A DNA stretch of 64,000 nt from Oscillatoria princeps RMCB-10 (GTDB taxonomy: Bacteria > Cyanobacteriota > Cyanobacteriia > Cyanobacteriales > Oscillatoriaceae), in contig JAHHHT010000009.1 of NCBI GenBank assembly GCA_019359235.1, positions 1 through 64,000 of the forward strand, given 5' to 3'. The notes under the pieces are model-generated. The model worked only from the letters and a program-made list of their open reading frames with translations. It had not been told where the DNA came from and did not search any database. A program made the translations under genes and the position numbers. Positions 51,346-60,700 of the stretch are shown here, in pieces; position 1 is the stretch's first letter; every line of letters starts with the position of its first letter.

Positions 51346-53196
51346 TCACCGGCGTTTCCAGCCCCAAGGGGGGAAGTAGAAGATATCGTACAATAATTTG
51401 CTGGAGGGGATTGATTTTATGAACCGCCAAGACGCCGAGGACGCCAAGGGAGGATGATCGGAGAGGGGATTCTCGCCTAAAACAGCGGCAGCCCACACTT
51501 GCCACATCATTAGCAGCCACATAATTCTGCCAATTCTGCCCCCGCGCACATTCCCCCCCATCTGGCCGGTTGTTATCCGGAAAGGGAGTTGCGGCTGCCA
51601 GATTCCTTGCTCTCGCAATCTCCACGGACTTAACCAATATCTTACCTCCTTTCGCAGGGAATTTAAGCACAAAGCTGTTATCGGCACTGCCATTCCTTGC
51701 TTCTCTCTCCAGACTACTGCCGGCGGAAGCCAGGATTCTACAGCTTTTTTCAGTATATACTTTTCGCAAGCGCCGCGCAAGCAAAATTCTCCGGGCAGCT
51801 GAAATGTCCATTCAGTTAAGGCCAAGTCGCAGAAAGGCGACCTCACCCACATCCCTTGAGATAGGGCTAAATTGTTGGCCCTAGGCTGGATATTTTGCGC
51901 CCCTTTCAGCATTAGTGTAGCGCGGCGCAATCGCGCTAGTAGATTAGAGTTAAATTGCGGATCTAGTGCCTCTTGCAGCCAATCTTCCGGATTCAAATCC
52001 CCCACTTGAGCCAGCACATCGGGCTGGTAAATCTGCGCTTCATATCCGTAGAGGGCGTGAAAGGTTTCGAGGTAGTGCCGGTTAAAGTCTTTGGCACCAG
52101 CCGGGTTTTCCCGATTGTAAACACCGGCAGCAATCAGCGGCTTATTCGTCCAACCGGCAAATAATTGGTCGCCATTCTCCCCATTGAAAACAACTGATGT
52201 CTCCTGACTGGCAACTTCACCCAACAAAAATAAAGGCAAAGTCGCCCCATCCCCAAAAGGCAAATCCAGGGCGGAGGCGGCTGCTGTCAGCGCTTGCCGT
52301 ATTTTCTGCGGCGTCACCGGCACTTTCACTAAAGGAATATTCAGGAACTCAGCCACCTCCTGGGCGTAGGGCAATTCTGCGGTGCCGGTTTGCCCCAAAA
52401 TTGGCTCAAAATCCAAGGCGTAAGCCCGCACTTTCACGCCCGAACGCACCAGCAAAGCCGCAATCGTTGAGGAATCAATCCCGCCAGATAAAAACACACC
52501 CACTGGTTCTGATGGCAAGTGAGCGATTTGCCGGTGGGTGGCGTCAAAAAGCAAGGTTTGCAGTTGCGCCGCCGCCGATTCCTCATCCCGCAATAGCGCC
52601 GGCGCTTCCCGCCACTCCCGCAGTCTTTCCGTGCGGACATCTCCCTCGTTTCTGCCAACAAACCTCACTTCTGTTCCCGCCGGCACTGCAAAAATACCAG
52701 CCAGCGGCGACAGGGGTGCCGGCACATAGGAAAAACAGCTGTATCCGTACAAAGCCGGTACGCTAACTTGCGGGCTTTCAATCACCGGCAGCAACAGTTG
52801 CAGGCGAGAAGCAAACCAGATCGTCTCTCCCAATCGAGTCCAATAAAGAGGCGCACGCCCAAACGGTTCTCGCCCCAAAATCAGGCACTCTCCTAACATT
52901 TTAACCCAAGCTTCCGGCGTTTCAGGCAATCCCGCCGCACTCACAGAGGCGATTGTGATTTCTTGTTGGTAGTTTCGACTTAAGTCCTCACTACAAACTT
53001 GGGTGCCGGTGTGAGCCACACCCCAAACACAATCACTTTGTTTATCGTCGTTACTGGATTGCCGGTTGAACCGCTTAGCCTTAAACTTAGCGCAGCCTGA
53101 GACAATAGCGTCCATAAGTTGTAGCTGCCATTCTCGTTGAGAACACCAGCCCCAATAGCCGACAAAATCATAAGGTTTCGAGACAACTACAGCCAT
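51346..53196 (-). CDS. Asparagine synthetase-like ligase without the glutaminase Cys (paralogue 2)
   Basis: From ATG 53196 (MAVVVSKPYDFVGYWGWC) the protein is 616 residues; the frame extends to 53235 without a better start. The N-terminal Ntn-like domain lacks Cys2 but keeps REPFGRAPLYW. The ATP-pyrophosphatase domain has PVGVFLSGGIDSS (SGGIDSS at 237-243), LPFGDGATLPLFLLGEVA and VFNGENGDQLFAGWTNKP near 325, and ends WLPPAVVWREKQGMAVP. These motifs resemble paralogue 1 (46517-48274). It should adenylate a carboxylate and form an amide with an amine or ammonia. The last about 40 residues (after AAAVLGENPLSDHPP) are read from repeat-like DNA and may be non-native. It is first in the operon with the decarboxylase homologue and the zinc-ribbon membrane protein. 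Confidence 0.82.
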   Translation of the reverse strand: MAVVVSKPYDFVGYWGWCSQREWQLQLMDAIVSGCAKFKAKRFNRQSSNDDKQSDCVWGVAHTGTQVCSEDLSRNYQQEITIASVSAAGLPETPEAWVKMLGECLILGREPFGRAPLYWTRLGETIWFASRLQLLLPVIESPQVSVPALYGYSCFSYVPAPLSPLAGIFAVPAGTEVRFVGRNEGDVRTERLREWREAPALLRDEESAAAQLQTLLFDATHRQIAHLPSEPVGVFLSGGIDSSTIAALLVRSGVKVRAYALDFEPILGQTGTAELPYAQEVAEFLNIPLVKVPVTPQKIRQALTAAASALDLPFGDGATLPLFLLGEVASQETSVVFNGENGDQLFAGWTNKPLIAAGVYNRENPAGAKDFNRHYLETFHALYGYEAQIYQPDVLAQVGDLNPEDWLQEALDPQFNSNLLARLRRATLMLKGAQNIQPRANNLALSQGMWVRSPFCDLALTEWTFQLPGEFCLRGACEKYILKKAVESWLPPAVVWREKQGMAVPITALCLNSLRKEVRYWLSPWRLREQGIWQPQLPFRITTGQMGGNVRGGRIGRIMWLLMMWQVWAAAVLGENPLSDHPPLASSASWRFIKSIPSSKLLYDIFYFPPWGWKRR

Positions 53197-53221
53197 CGCA
53201 ATCTGTTCATAAATTATCTTA

Positions 53222-53336
53222 GTTTGGCGTAGCACAGACGTCTCGCCTGTGCACCTGCAAATTCAGTCGTCAAGGGACAGGCGTCCCGCCTGTCCTACAA
53301 ATTCAGACGTAGCACAGGCGTCTCGCCTGTGCTGTT
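53222..53336. repeat. GGCGTCTCGCCTG palindromic repeats
   Basis: Three short palindromes of the form GCACAGGCGTCTCGCCTGTGC or GGACAGGCGTCCCGCCTGTCC follow each other, separated by CAAATTCAG. Related copies occur at about 708-733 and 2182-2200. They separate the ligase operon from the next gene. Confidence 0.85.
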
Positions 53337-53341
53337 TTTTA

Positions 53342-53965
53342 TTATTTAACCACAAAAGAACTCGTACTGAGAATTCGCCCATCCAAAGACATCCGCACCT
53401 GCCAAGTGCCGGCAGCCGAATTTGGGCCAAACTGGGAGTAGCAAAAAGTGGGCCAAACAGCTTTGTCAATCTGGCGAGTTTGATAGCGGTTTTGATGAGC
53501 AACTGTGCCACTCGGATCGATCCAATCGCAGGAGAGAGACAGTTTTTCACCCACCGGCGCTTCCTTGAGAGTAACGCGGTAGAAAACCTTTGAACCCGAT
53601 TGCCGGTTAACCTCAGTCAGATTGCCCTCACTATCCCGATCTAGCGTAATGCGACTCTCATAGGTGGACACGCGAGCGAACCCTTGCTGCCGGTGCTGGA
53701 TGAACACCGTCGCAGTCGCAATCGCGCCTATCAAAGCAGCGGTGACTCCCGCCACAATCCACCGTTTGCGCCGCTGCTGAACCGCCAGCGCTTCCCGCCT
53801 TTGGATTTGCACCAGCGCCTCATCCAATAAATCCGGTGACAGATTCAGTTCTTGCAAAATCTCCTGAACCTGTTGGCGATCCAGTTCAGCCTCCTGGCGC
53901 AGCGACAGCCGCTGCACTTCAGCAATAACTCGATCGAGCTGAGCTTGTGTCAATTTATCGTTCAT
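53342..53965 (-). CDS. Unknown single-pass membrane protein
   Basis: The 207-residue protein has a helical cytoplasmic N-terminus (about 1-65, RVIAEVQRLSLRQEAELDRQ and VQEILQELNLSPDLLDEAL), one membrane helix (about 70-88) and a beta-rich external domain with VFYRVTLKEAPVGEKLSLSC, DWIDPSGTVAHQNRYQT and GTWQVRMSLDGRILSTSSF. I do not recognise the family; the external part resembles an Ig-like domain. A single gene, 100 bp downstream of the large fusion gene and on the same strand, so co-transcription is possible. Confidence 0.7.
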   Translation of the reverse strand: MNDKLTQAQLDRVIAEVQRLSLRQEAELDRQQVQEILQELNLSPDLLDEALVQIQRREALAVQQRRKRWIVAGVTAALIGAIATATVFIQHRQQGFARVSTYESRITLDRDSEGNLTEVNRQSGSKVFYRVTLKEAPVGEKLSLSCDWIDPSGTVAHQNRYQTRQIDKAVWPTFCYSQFGPNSAAGTWQVRMSLDGRILSTSSFVVK

Positions 53966-54065
53966 ACTTAACAGCGACCTCTGTTTTGCTTAACTTTATT
54001 ATATCTCTCGCTTGCCTCCACGGAAACTTGTAGCGTTCCCTTGGGGGGAACGCACCCCACTTACC

Positions 54066-56594
54066 TTAAACCATAATCGCCCAAAAAACACCTGCCAAAA
54101 CCGCAGCAGCTAGATGTTGCGGCAGCAGCAATCGCACCGGACATCGAGCAATTTTTTGCGCCAGCACCACCGTCAAAAGCGCCGATAAAATCAGCGTCGC
54201 GCCCTGCAAAAACGAAATCACAGCGGGGTGAGCCACCAGCACCGGCAGCCCCTCACCGCTCAAGCCAAAAGTCGCCAAACTCACCGGCAGAATGCGTCCC
54301 GCTTCTCCCAACCCCAGCTGCAAATAGTGAGCGAGAGTTGCCCCCAGCACCAGCGGCAAATATCCGTAAGCCAGCTCCACAAACGGGCGAGGCTTAATGC
54401 AGTTTTGAGTGCCAGCGCCCCACCGGTAAAACAGCTGCATCAAACCCCAGCCTGCAAAAGGAATGCCGGCAGGAAGAATCAAAGCCGCCAGAGAGAATCC
54501 CAAGTGCGGCCAGAACTGGGTCAAATCCACCGGCAATCCCAGCTTTGATTGTAACTCCGGCAGCCGGTGGAGAAACACCCCGCCCAGCAGCAGCAGCAGC
54601 AGCGCCACCTCAGAGGTGCGCGGCGTGTGAGTCGTCCACAGCTCAATTCCTGGCGGGCGCAAATTTACCTCCACTGAACGGTGCGGGCAAGCTTTCAAAC
54701 AAGTCATGCAAAGCACGCAATCCTTGTTATCTTCCAGCTGTGCTGGGTGAGAGTACAGCGGACACCCTGCAGTCTCCAACCCCTCCCCTTTTTGCGGCCC
54801 GCCTTTGTAGCACTGATAGGTGGAGCATTCCGCTGAGCAAGTGCCCTGCTGCGCCCGCAGCTCAGTCATGGAAAGCTTGGCAAACAGACCGTTCATCCCC
54901 CCAATGGGGCAGAGATACCGGCACCAAAACCTGCGCTCAAAAATGGCAGAACAAATCATCGCGCCGGCTGTTATTAATAATAGCAAACAAGCGGAAAGGT
55001 AGGCGGTATTTTCTAAGTTCCAGAGTTCTTCCCACAAGAAAATTAGGGCAAATAGCCCAAACAGAAACCATCCGCCCCACTGCTGGGCCTCCTGTCGCGG
55101 CCACCGCTTCAGCGGGCGCGGCCACAGCCACAGGGAAAGCTTCTGCGTCACCTCGCCATAAATCATAAACGGGCAGACGGCGCACCACAGCCGCCCCACA
55201 AACGGAAAGGCCAGCAGAACCAGTGGCCACCACCAAGCCCAGAACAGGTTTAAGGCAAAATTTTCAGCGCGAGTCTGGGGGCCCAAAAATAAAACTGCCA
55301 CCACGATGGCAAACAATGGCAAGGTAAACCAGTAGTTCAGCCGGTCTGGCCACCAAGGACTGCGCAAAAACCGCCGCAATCCGGGATAGGCGTTTAAGAG
55401 GTTGACGCGGAATTGCTTTTTCTTGCTCTGAGAGGGCCAGAGGATTTCTTCCGTCAGCTCTTTTGCGCCGGCAGACTGCACCAGCGCTCGCTCCACCAGA
55501 CTCTCCAACTCTCTGATGTTGCCGGGAAAATCATAAGCTTGCAGCCGGCGCAGCGCTTCTGGCGTCAGTTTGGGTTTGGCCATGCCCTTGGCCCGGCAGT
55601 ACAGGCTCGTGTAGTATTCCACTTGGGCGGCGATGTCGGCTTTGCGCACCCGCAGCGGCGGCACTTTAATTGAATGGCCGGCCAGTCGCTCAATATCGGG
55701 AAGCGTTTTCTCGGAAACCATGATAATCCGCGCCCGACAAACGCTCGATTTGCGGGAGTCTTCCCCCACTGGCGTAAAGGTGCTATTTTGCAGCAATTGA
55801 GCGATTTGCGGCACCAGTTCTGGCGGGAGTTCTTGGATGTTGTTGAGAATCACCGTTCCTTCCCCCAGCCATTCCAGCAGCCCCGGTTTGCCGCCGGCGC
55901 GACCGAAAAGTTCGCTAGCCTGGAGTTGGCCGCAGTTGACTTTGATTGCCGGCTCTCGCCGGGAAGGGGAACTGAAGTGAATCAAAGCCGCGATGTTGTC
56001 TTTTTCCAGTCCCGGCTCCCCAAAAATCAGCACCGGCTGCCGGTCGGAATCCGCCTGTTTAATTTGCTGGCGCAGCCGCACCGCATAGCGGCTCTTTCCC
56101 ACAATCCCGCGTTTCGCCCGGGTGACTAAATAGGGGCGCAAGATAGCTTGGCGCTCTTGCTCGTAACTCAGTTGCGACGACAGCTGAACCAACTCAGCCG
56201 CCAGCTGCTGCGAGAAGGCTTGCCTGAGTTCGGGGTAGTCGGCCACGATTTCCAGAAAGCTGCCGGCAGGGACAAACCACAGCCGGCACTCACTCTTGCT
56301 GGCGAAGGTTCTCTGCGCCAGCTGTCCGAACAGCAGCTCTTGCAGGTGAATGGTGGCTCCGGGGAGCAAACTCAGCGCCCATACTGAACCCGTCTGGTTG
56401 CTGCGGTCGCCTTCCAGCCGCCCTTCTCTTAGAATATAGAGGCCAGCCGGTGGCGTGTCTTCCACGATCGAGCGCTCACCAGCCGGAATCACCTGTTCTT
56501 CCAGGACTTGCGCCAGGGCGTTTAAGGCCGGTTCAGAAAGAATGCCCAGGGCTGTTCGCTCCCGCAGCCATATCACCGCGTCTGTGGATGCCAT
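54066..56594 (-). CDS. cNMP-binding / sigma54-AAA-like / membrane polyferredoxin fusion protein
   Basis: The 842-residue protein joins three modules. Residues 1-140 are a cyclic-nucleotide-binding domain (GLYILREGRLEG). Residues about 165-390 are an AAA+ domain of the sigma54-activator type (FDFPGNIRELESLVERAL, KVNCGQLQASELFG), but Walker A reads GEPGLEKDN instead of GxxGxGK[E/T] and the GAFTGA loop is absent. Residues 420-842 are a NosR/NapH-like membrane protein with cysteine motifs CAVCPF (about 471), CRYLCP (about 558), CSAECSTYQC (about 600) and the ferredoxin-like CVLCMTCLKACPH (about 628). Cyanobacteria have no sigma54, so the AAA part must do something else, perhaps control the redox module. 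It suggests a membrane redox protein gated by a nucleotide signal. The start at ATG 56594 fits the cNMP domain. Confidence 0.85.
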   Translation of the reverse strand: MASTDAVIWLRERTALGILSEPALNALAQVLEEQVIPAGERSIVEDTPPAGLYILREGRLEGDRSNQTGSVWALSLLPGATIHLQELLFGQLAQRTFASKSECRLWFVPAGSFLEIVADYPELRQAFSQQLAAELVQLSSQLSYEQERQAILRPYLVTRAKRGIVGKSRYAVRLRQQIKQADSDRQPVLIFGEPGLEKDNIAALIHFSSPSRREPAIKVNCGQLQASELFGRAGGKPGLLEWLGEGTVILNNIQELPPELVPQIAQLLQNSTFTPVGEDSRKSSVCRARIIMVSEKTLPDIERLAGHSIKVPPLRVRKADIAAQVEYYTSLYCRAKGMAKPKLTPEALRRLQAYDFPGNIRELESLVERALVQSAGAKELTEEILWPSQSKKKQFRVNLLNAYPGLRRFLRSPWWPDRLNYWFTLPLFAIVVAVLFLGPQTRAENFALNLFWAWWWPLVLLAFPFVGRLWCAVCPFMIYGEVTQKLSLWLWPRPLKRWPRQEAQQWGGWFLFGLFALIFLWEELWNLENTAYLSACLLLLITAGAMICSAIFERRFWCRYLCPIGGMNGLFAKLSMTELRAQQGTCSAECSTYQCYKGGPQKGEGLETAGCPLYSHPAQLEDNKDCVLCMTCLKACPHRSVEVNLRPPGIELWTTHTPRTSEVALLLLLLGGVFLHRLPELQSKLGLPVDLTQFWPHLGFSLAALILPAGIPFAGWGLMQLFYRWGAGTQNCIKPRPFVELAYGYLPLVLGATLAHYLQLGLGEAGRILPVSLATFGLSGEGLPVLVAHPAVISFLQGATLILSALLTVVLAQKIARCPVRLLLPQHLAAAVLAGVFWAIMV

Positions 56595-56816
56595 CTTTAA
56601 CTTTTACATAACTTGTTCTTTACACTATAGAGCTAAACTTAAAACGCTAAATTTATTAGTAGGGTGTGTTGCGCTCTTAGCGCAACGCACCTTCCCATCC
56701 GAGTTGCTGAAAATCCCGGCAGCATCAACAAACGTAAATTAATATGAACTCCCTCTTAATCCTTTCAACTCCTGCCAAACCAAGATTTCTCCCGCAAGCA
56801 TCCCCATGCAGTAAAT

Positions 56817-57052
56817 AACCCAAGTTGCAACCTAAGGAGGCTCTGACTTGAAAATGTTTGTAGTTGGGCTTTAGCCCTACCGTCGGGTTCTGGCCCACAC
56901 ATTTTCATTGGCGCAGTTCCGAAGCGACTGCCTCCAGGCTCTGACTTGAAAATGTTTGTAGTTGGGCTTTAGCCCTACCGTCGGGTTCTGGCCCACACAT
57001 TTTCATTGGCGCAGTTCCGAAGCGACTGCCTCCAAAAGTTGCAACTTGGGTT
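56817..57052. repeat. MITE-like element with an internal exact 98-bp duplication
   Basis: The ends AACCCAAGTTGCAAC and GTTGCAACTTGGGTT are inverted repeats. Between them a 98-bp unit is present twice in tandem without visible change (56839-56936 and 56937-57034). Each unit is itself palindromic, with TGAAAATGT and ACATTTTCA near its sides. No coding capacity is visible. Confidence 0.92.
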
Positions 57053-57335
57053 AAGTAGCAACTTGAGTTAACTATACCGAACCGGCTAGCTTATTGTGCC
57101 AGTTCTTTCTCTCTCCCTCTCCGAAAGCTCGCCATATTTTTGCCAAACAGCGACGCTCGCGCCCCCCTCACTCCCACCCCCCTCGCTCCAGAAGCGAGCG
57201 GAAAGAAACTTCCGCACAATCCGGAAGATTAGTTAGCAATAGTGGCGGGATTTTGCCAAAGCAGGAAACCGGTTAGATTATGAATTGTACCAGGTTTCGC
57301 TCAATCTCAAATCTAAAAACTAAGATCGAGATCAG

Positions 57336-57500
57336 ATGTTAGAGCTTGCCGATCTGTGGGTGCCCCTGGCGCTGTTGGGTTTGATTGTCCTGGCTGCCAT
57401 TTTCTTGATTCAGCCGCTAGTAGGGGCGGGTTGGATCGGAAATATTTGCCACACAGTAGAGAGCGCTGCTAAACCGCAGCCCCCCTGCGGGGAACCGTAG
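57336..57500 (+). CDS. Possible small membrane protein (54 residues)
   Basis: ATG 57336 opens MLELADLWVPLALLGLIVLA, a strong membrane helix followed by AIFLIQPLVGAGWIGN. The C-terminal about 25 residues are read from GTAGGGGCGGGTTGGA-type repeat DNA, so the native end may have been replaced. It may be the head of a former longer gene or a real single-pass peptide. The Shine-Dalgarno is weak. No family recognised. Confidence 0.35.
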   Translation: MLELADLWVPLALLGLIVLAAIFLIQPLVGAGWIGNICHTVESAAKPQPPCGEP

Positions 57501-57512
57501 GGGCGGCCCCCC

Positions 57513-57640
57513 GTGGCCGCCCCCCCGTGGCCGCCCCCCCGTGGCCGCCCCCCCGTGGCCGCCCCCCCGTGGCCGCCCCCCCGTGGCCGCCCCCCCGTGG
57601 CCGCCCCCCCGTGGCCGCCCCCCCGTGGCCGCCCCCCGTA
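57513..57640. repeat. 14-bp tandem array GTGGCCGCCCCCCC
   Basis: Nine GTGG units start at 57513, 57527, 57541, 57555, 57569, 57583, 57597, 57611 and 57625 with an exact 14-bp period; the array ends in a variant GTAGCCGCC at 57638. The minus strand carries runs of seven G's every 14 bases, which could form G-quadruplexes. The gap between 57035 and 57755 otherwise holds only the small frame at 57336. Confidence 0.93.
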
Positions 57641-57754
57641 GCCGCCAGGAGCCGGTGGGAACACCCCCTCGTCAGGTAAAAATGCCGGACTGCTAAAGTG
57701 GCAGAAGGCAACAGGCTGACACAGCAGCGCCCGAAAAATTCGGTGCCGTGAATT

Positions 57755-60700
57755 ATGAAATCCAATGTCCTGAAAGGACGCCACAAAAGCGAACGTCCCT
57801 CTGTAGAGAACTTAGCTATTAGAGTTGTCTTTCTATATGCCTCGCTCAGCAGCCTCTGGATGCTGTTTACCGACCGGCTGCTGGGTGTGCAGAGCTACGA
57901 CTTAACCGGGCTAGCCTGGCCGGTCGCCGTTCAAGGCTGGGGGTTTGTCTGGCTGACAAGCGGACTGCTCTATCTCCTGATGCGCCGAAGCGTGCGAACT
58001 CAGCAAGAAAAGTGCGGCGTGCTGCAGTCTGTGATAGAAAGCACAACTGATGCCATTTTTGTCAAGGATCTTCAGGGTCGCTATTTGACAGTGAATAGCG
58101 CCGGTGCCCGCCTCCTCGGCAAGCCGGTGGAGGAAGTGCTGGGGCGTGACGATACAGAATTATTTCCGCCCGAAACCGCCCGAGAAATCGTGGAGGCGGA
58201 CAGGAGAGTCATCGCAATAAGTGAAACTCAAACCTACGAAGAAGTCGCCACACTCAAGACCGGCGGGCGAACGTTTCTCACCACCAAAAGCGCCTGTCGC
58301 AACCGTCAAGGCAACGTCACCGGCGTCATAGGCAGAGCGCACGACATTACCGGTCGCTTGCAGGCAGAGCAGGCATTGCGAGAAACCGATCATAAACTGC
58401 AAGCGCTGATTCAAGCCGCGCCGGTGGCCATAAACATCCTCGATTTGCAGGGGAGAGTTCAGCTGTGGAATCCAGCTGCAGAGCGGATTTTTGGGTGGAG
58501 CGAGCCAGAAGTCAAAGGACGCCCTCTTCTTGTGGTTCCGGAAGACAAACTCGACGAGCTGCGAGGGGTGCTGGAGACTGTGTTCCAGGGGGAGGCGCGT
58601 ACTGGCTGGGAAACGCAGCGCCGGCGGAAAGACGGCACCCTGATTGACGTCTGTATCTCCACCGCACCGCTGCGCGACGCCAACGGCAAGATAGCCGGCG
58701 CAATGGGTATCATTGCTGAGATAACCGAGCGCAAAACCCTGGAGCGCGAGCGCGAGCGGCTGATCGAGCAACTCAGGCGAGAAACCGAAGACCTCGCTGC
58801 CCTCAGCGCGGTAACCGCCAACGGAATCAGCACCCTGAATCTGGAAGAACTGCTCGACGCCCTGCTCGGGCGAATTCTAGAGGTAATGCGGGCTGACTTT
58901 GCGGCGATCCTGCTGAAGGAAGATCGCCATTTGCACCTGAGCGCCTGCGCTGGGCTGGAAGGAAGCGGGGCGAGCAGTTGCCCCTACGACGGCCCTGTTA
59001 AGATCGGGCAGGGGTTCGCCGGCACGATTGCCGCACTTGAGCAGCCGCTCTATATAGAGGACGCCCAAACTGACCCGATCGCCAGCACTGAATTCATCAA
59101 ACAGCTGGGCATTCGCAGCATGCTGGGCGTGCCGCTGAAGCGCAACAGCACCCTGCTGGGCGTCCTCCACATTGACTGGCACAGCATCCATCCCTGCAGC
59201 GAGCGCCAGACACACCTGCTGGAAATCACCGCAGAGCGGTGCGCGATGGCAATTCTCAACGCCCAGCTGTTTGAAAAGACCAAACAGCTGCAAGAGCACC
59301 ATTCGCTGCAAATTGACCGCATGCCGGTCGGCTGCATTGTTCACGATTCGGAGTTTCGCATTACCGATTGGAATCCCGCTGCAGAAAGAATTTTTGGTTT
59401 CACCAAGGCAGAAGTCCAAGGCAGTGTCCCCGACCGGCTTGTTCCGGAAGCGGTTCGCCTCGATCTCGACAGCCTCAAGCAGCGGCTGAAGGAAGGGGAT
59501 ATGACGGCGCACAGCCTCAACGAGAACCTCACCAAAGATGGCCGCACCATTATCTGCGAGTGGCACAACACGCCGCTCAAACAAGCCGATGGCACAGTCA
59601 CAGGAGTGCTTTCAATGGTGGCAGAGGTCACCGACCGCGTGCGGGCGATTGAGCAACTGCGGGAGAGCGAAGAGCGGTTTCGCACGATGGCTGACAGCGC
59701 ACCCATGCTGTTGTGGATGTCGGGTTCAGATGGGCTGTGCACTTTTTTCAACCAGACTTGGCTGAAGTTTACAGGACGCACTCTCGAGCAAGAAATCGGC
59801 AATGGCTGGGTGGAAGGCGTGCATCCAGAAGATGTGCGGCGCTGCTTGCAGACCTACAGGTCGGCGTTTCAGGCGCGAGAGAGCTTCCAGATGGAATCCC
59901 GGCTCAGGCGAGCTGATGGGGAGTATCGCTGGATTTTGGATGCCGGCACGCCGCGCTTTACCCCCGGAGGCAATTTTGTCGGATACATTGGCTGCGCCAT
60001 AGACATCACGGACCGCAAGCGGGCGGAAGAGGCGGTACGCGAAAGTGAGGCGCGATACCGCCACCTGATCGAAAGCACCATAGAAGGGGTTTGGGTTGTG
60101 GATGCGGAAGACAAAACCGTTTTTGTCAACCGGCAGATGGCAGAAATGCTGGGCTACACCCCAGAGGAAATGCAAGGGCAGCCACTGCTGGCGTTCTTGG
60201 ACGAGGAATCGCTTCCCCTGGCCACAGCCGGCTCCTCGCGCCGCCGGCAAGGCATCCCGGAGCGTCAGGATTTCAAATTCCGCCGCAAAGACGGCTCTGA
60301 GCTGTGGGCAATTGTCTCTACCAATCCCATCTTCGATGCAGCTGGCAACTGCGCCGGCGCTCTGAGCGCCATCACTGACATCACAGAGCGCAAGCGAGTG
60401 GAGGAGAAACTGCAATATTATGCCTTCTACGATCCGCTGACCGGGCTGCCCAACCGCGCCCTGTTCCAGGCTCGCGCCGGAGAGCTGATTGAGCGTGCCG
60501 AACTGGGCGAGGCGGGTTTATTTGCCGTACTGTTTCTCGATTTGGAGCGGTTCGGGATTGTTAAGTACACTCTGGGACACCTGGTTGCCGACAAATTGCT
60601 GATTGCCACCGCCCGCCGGCTGAAGGGGTGCCTGCGCCCCACAGATACCGCCGCCAGAGTCGGATCGGACGAGTTTGCCATTCTGCTGGCGGATATCCAG

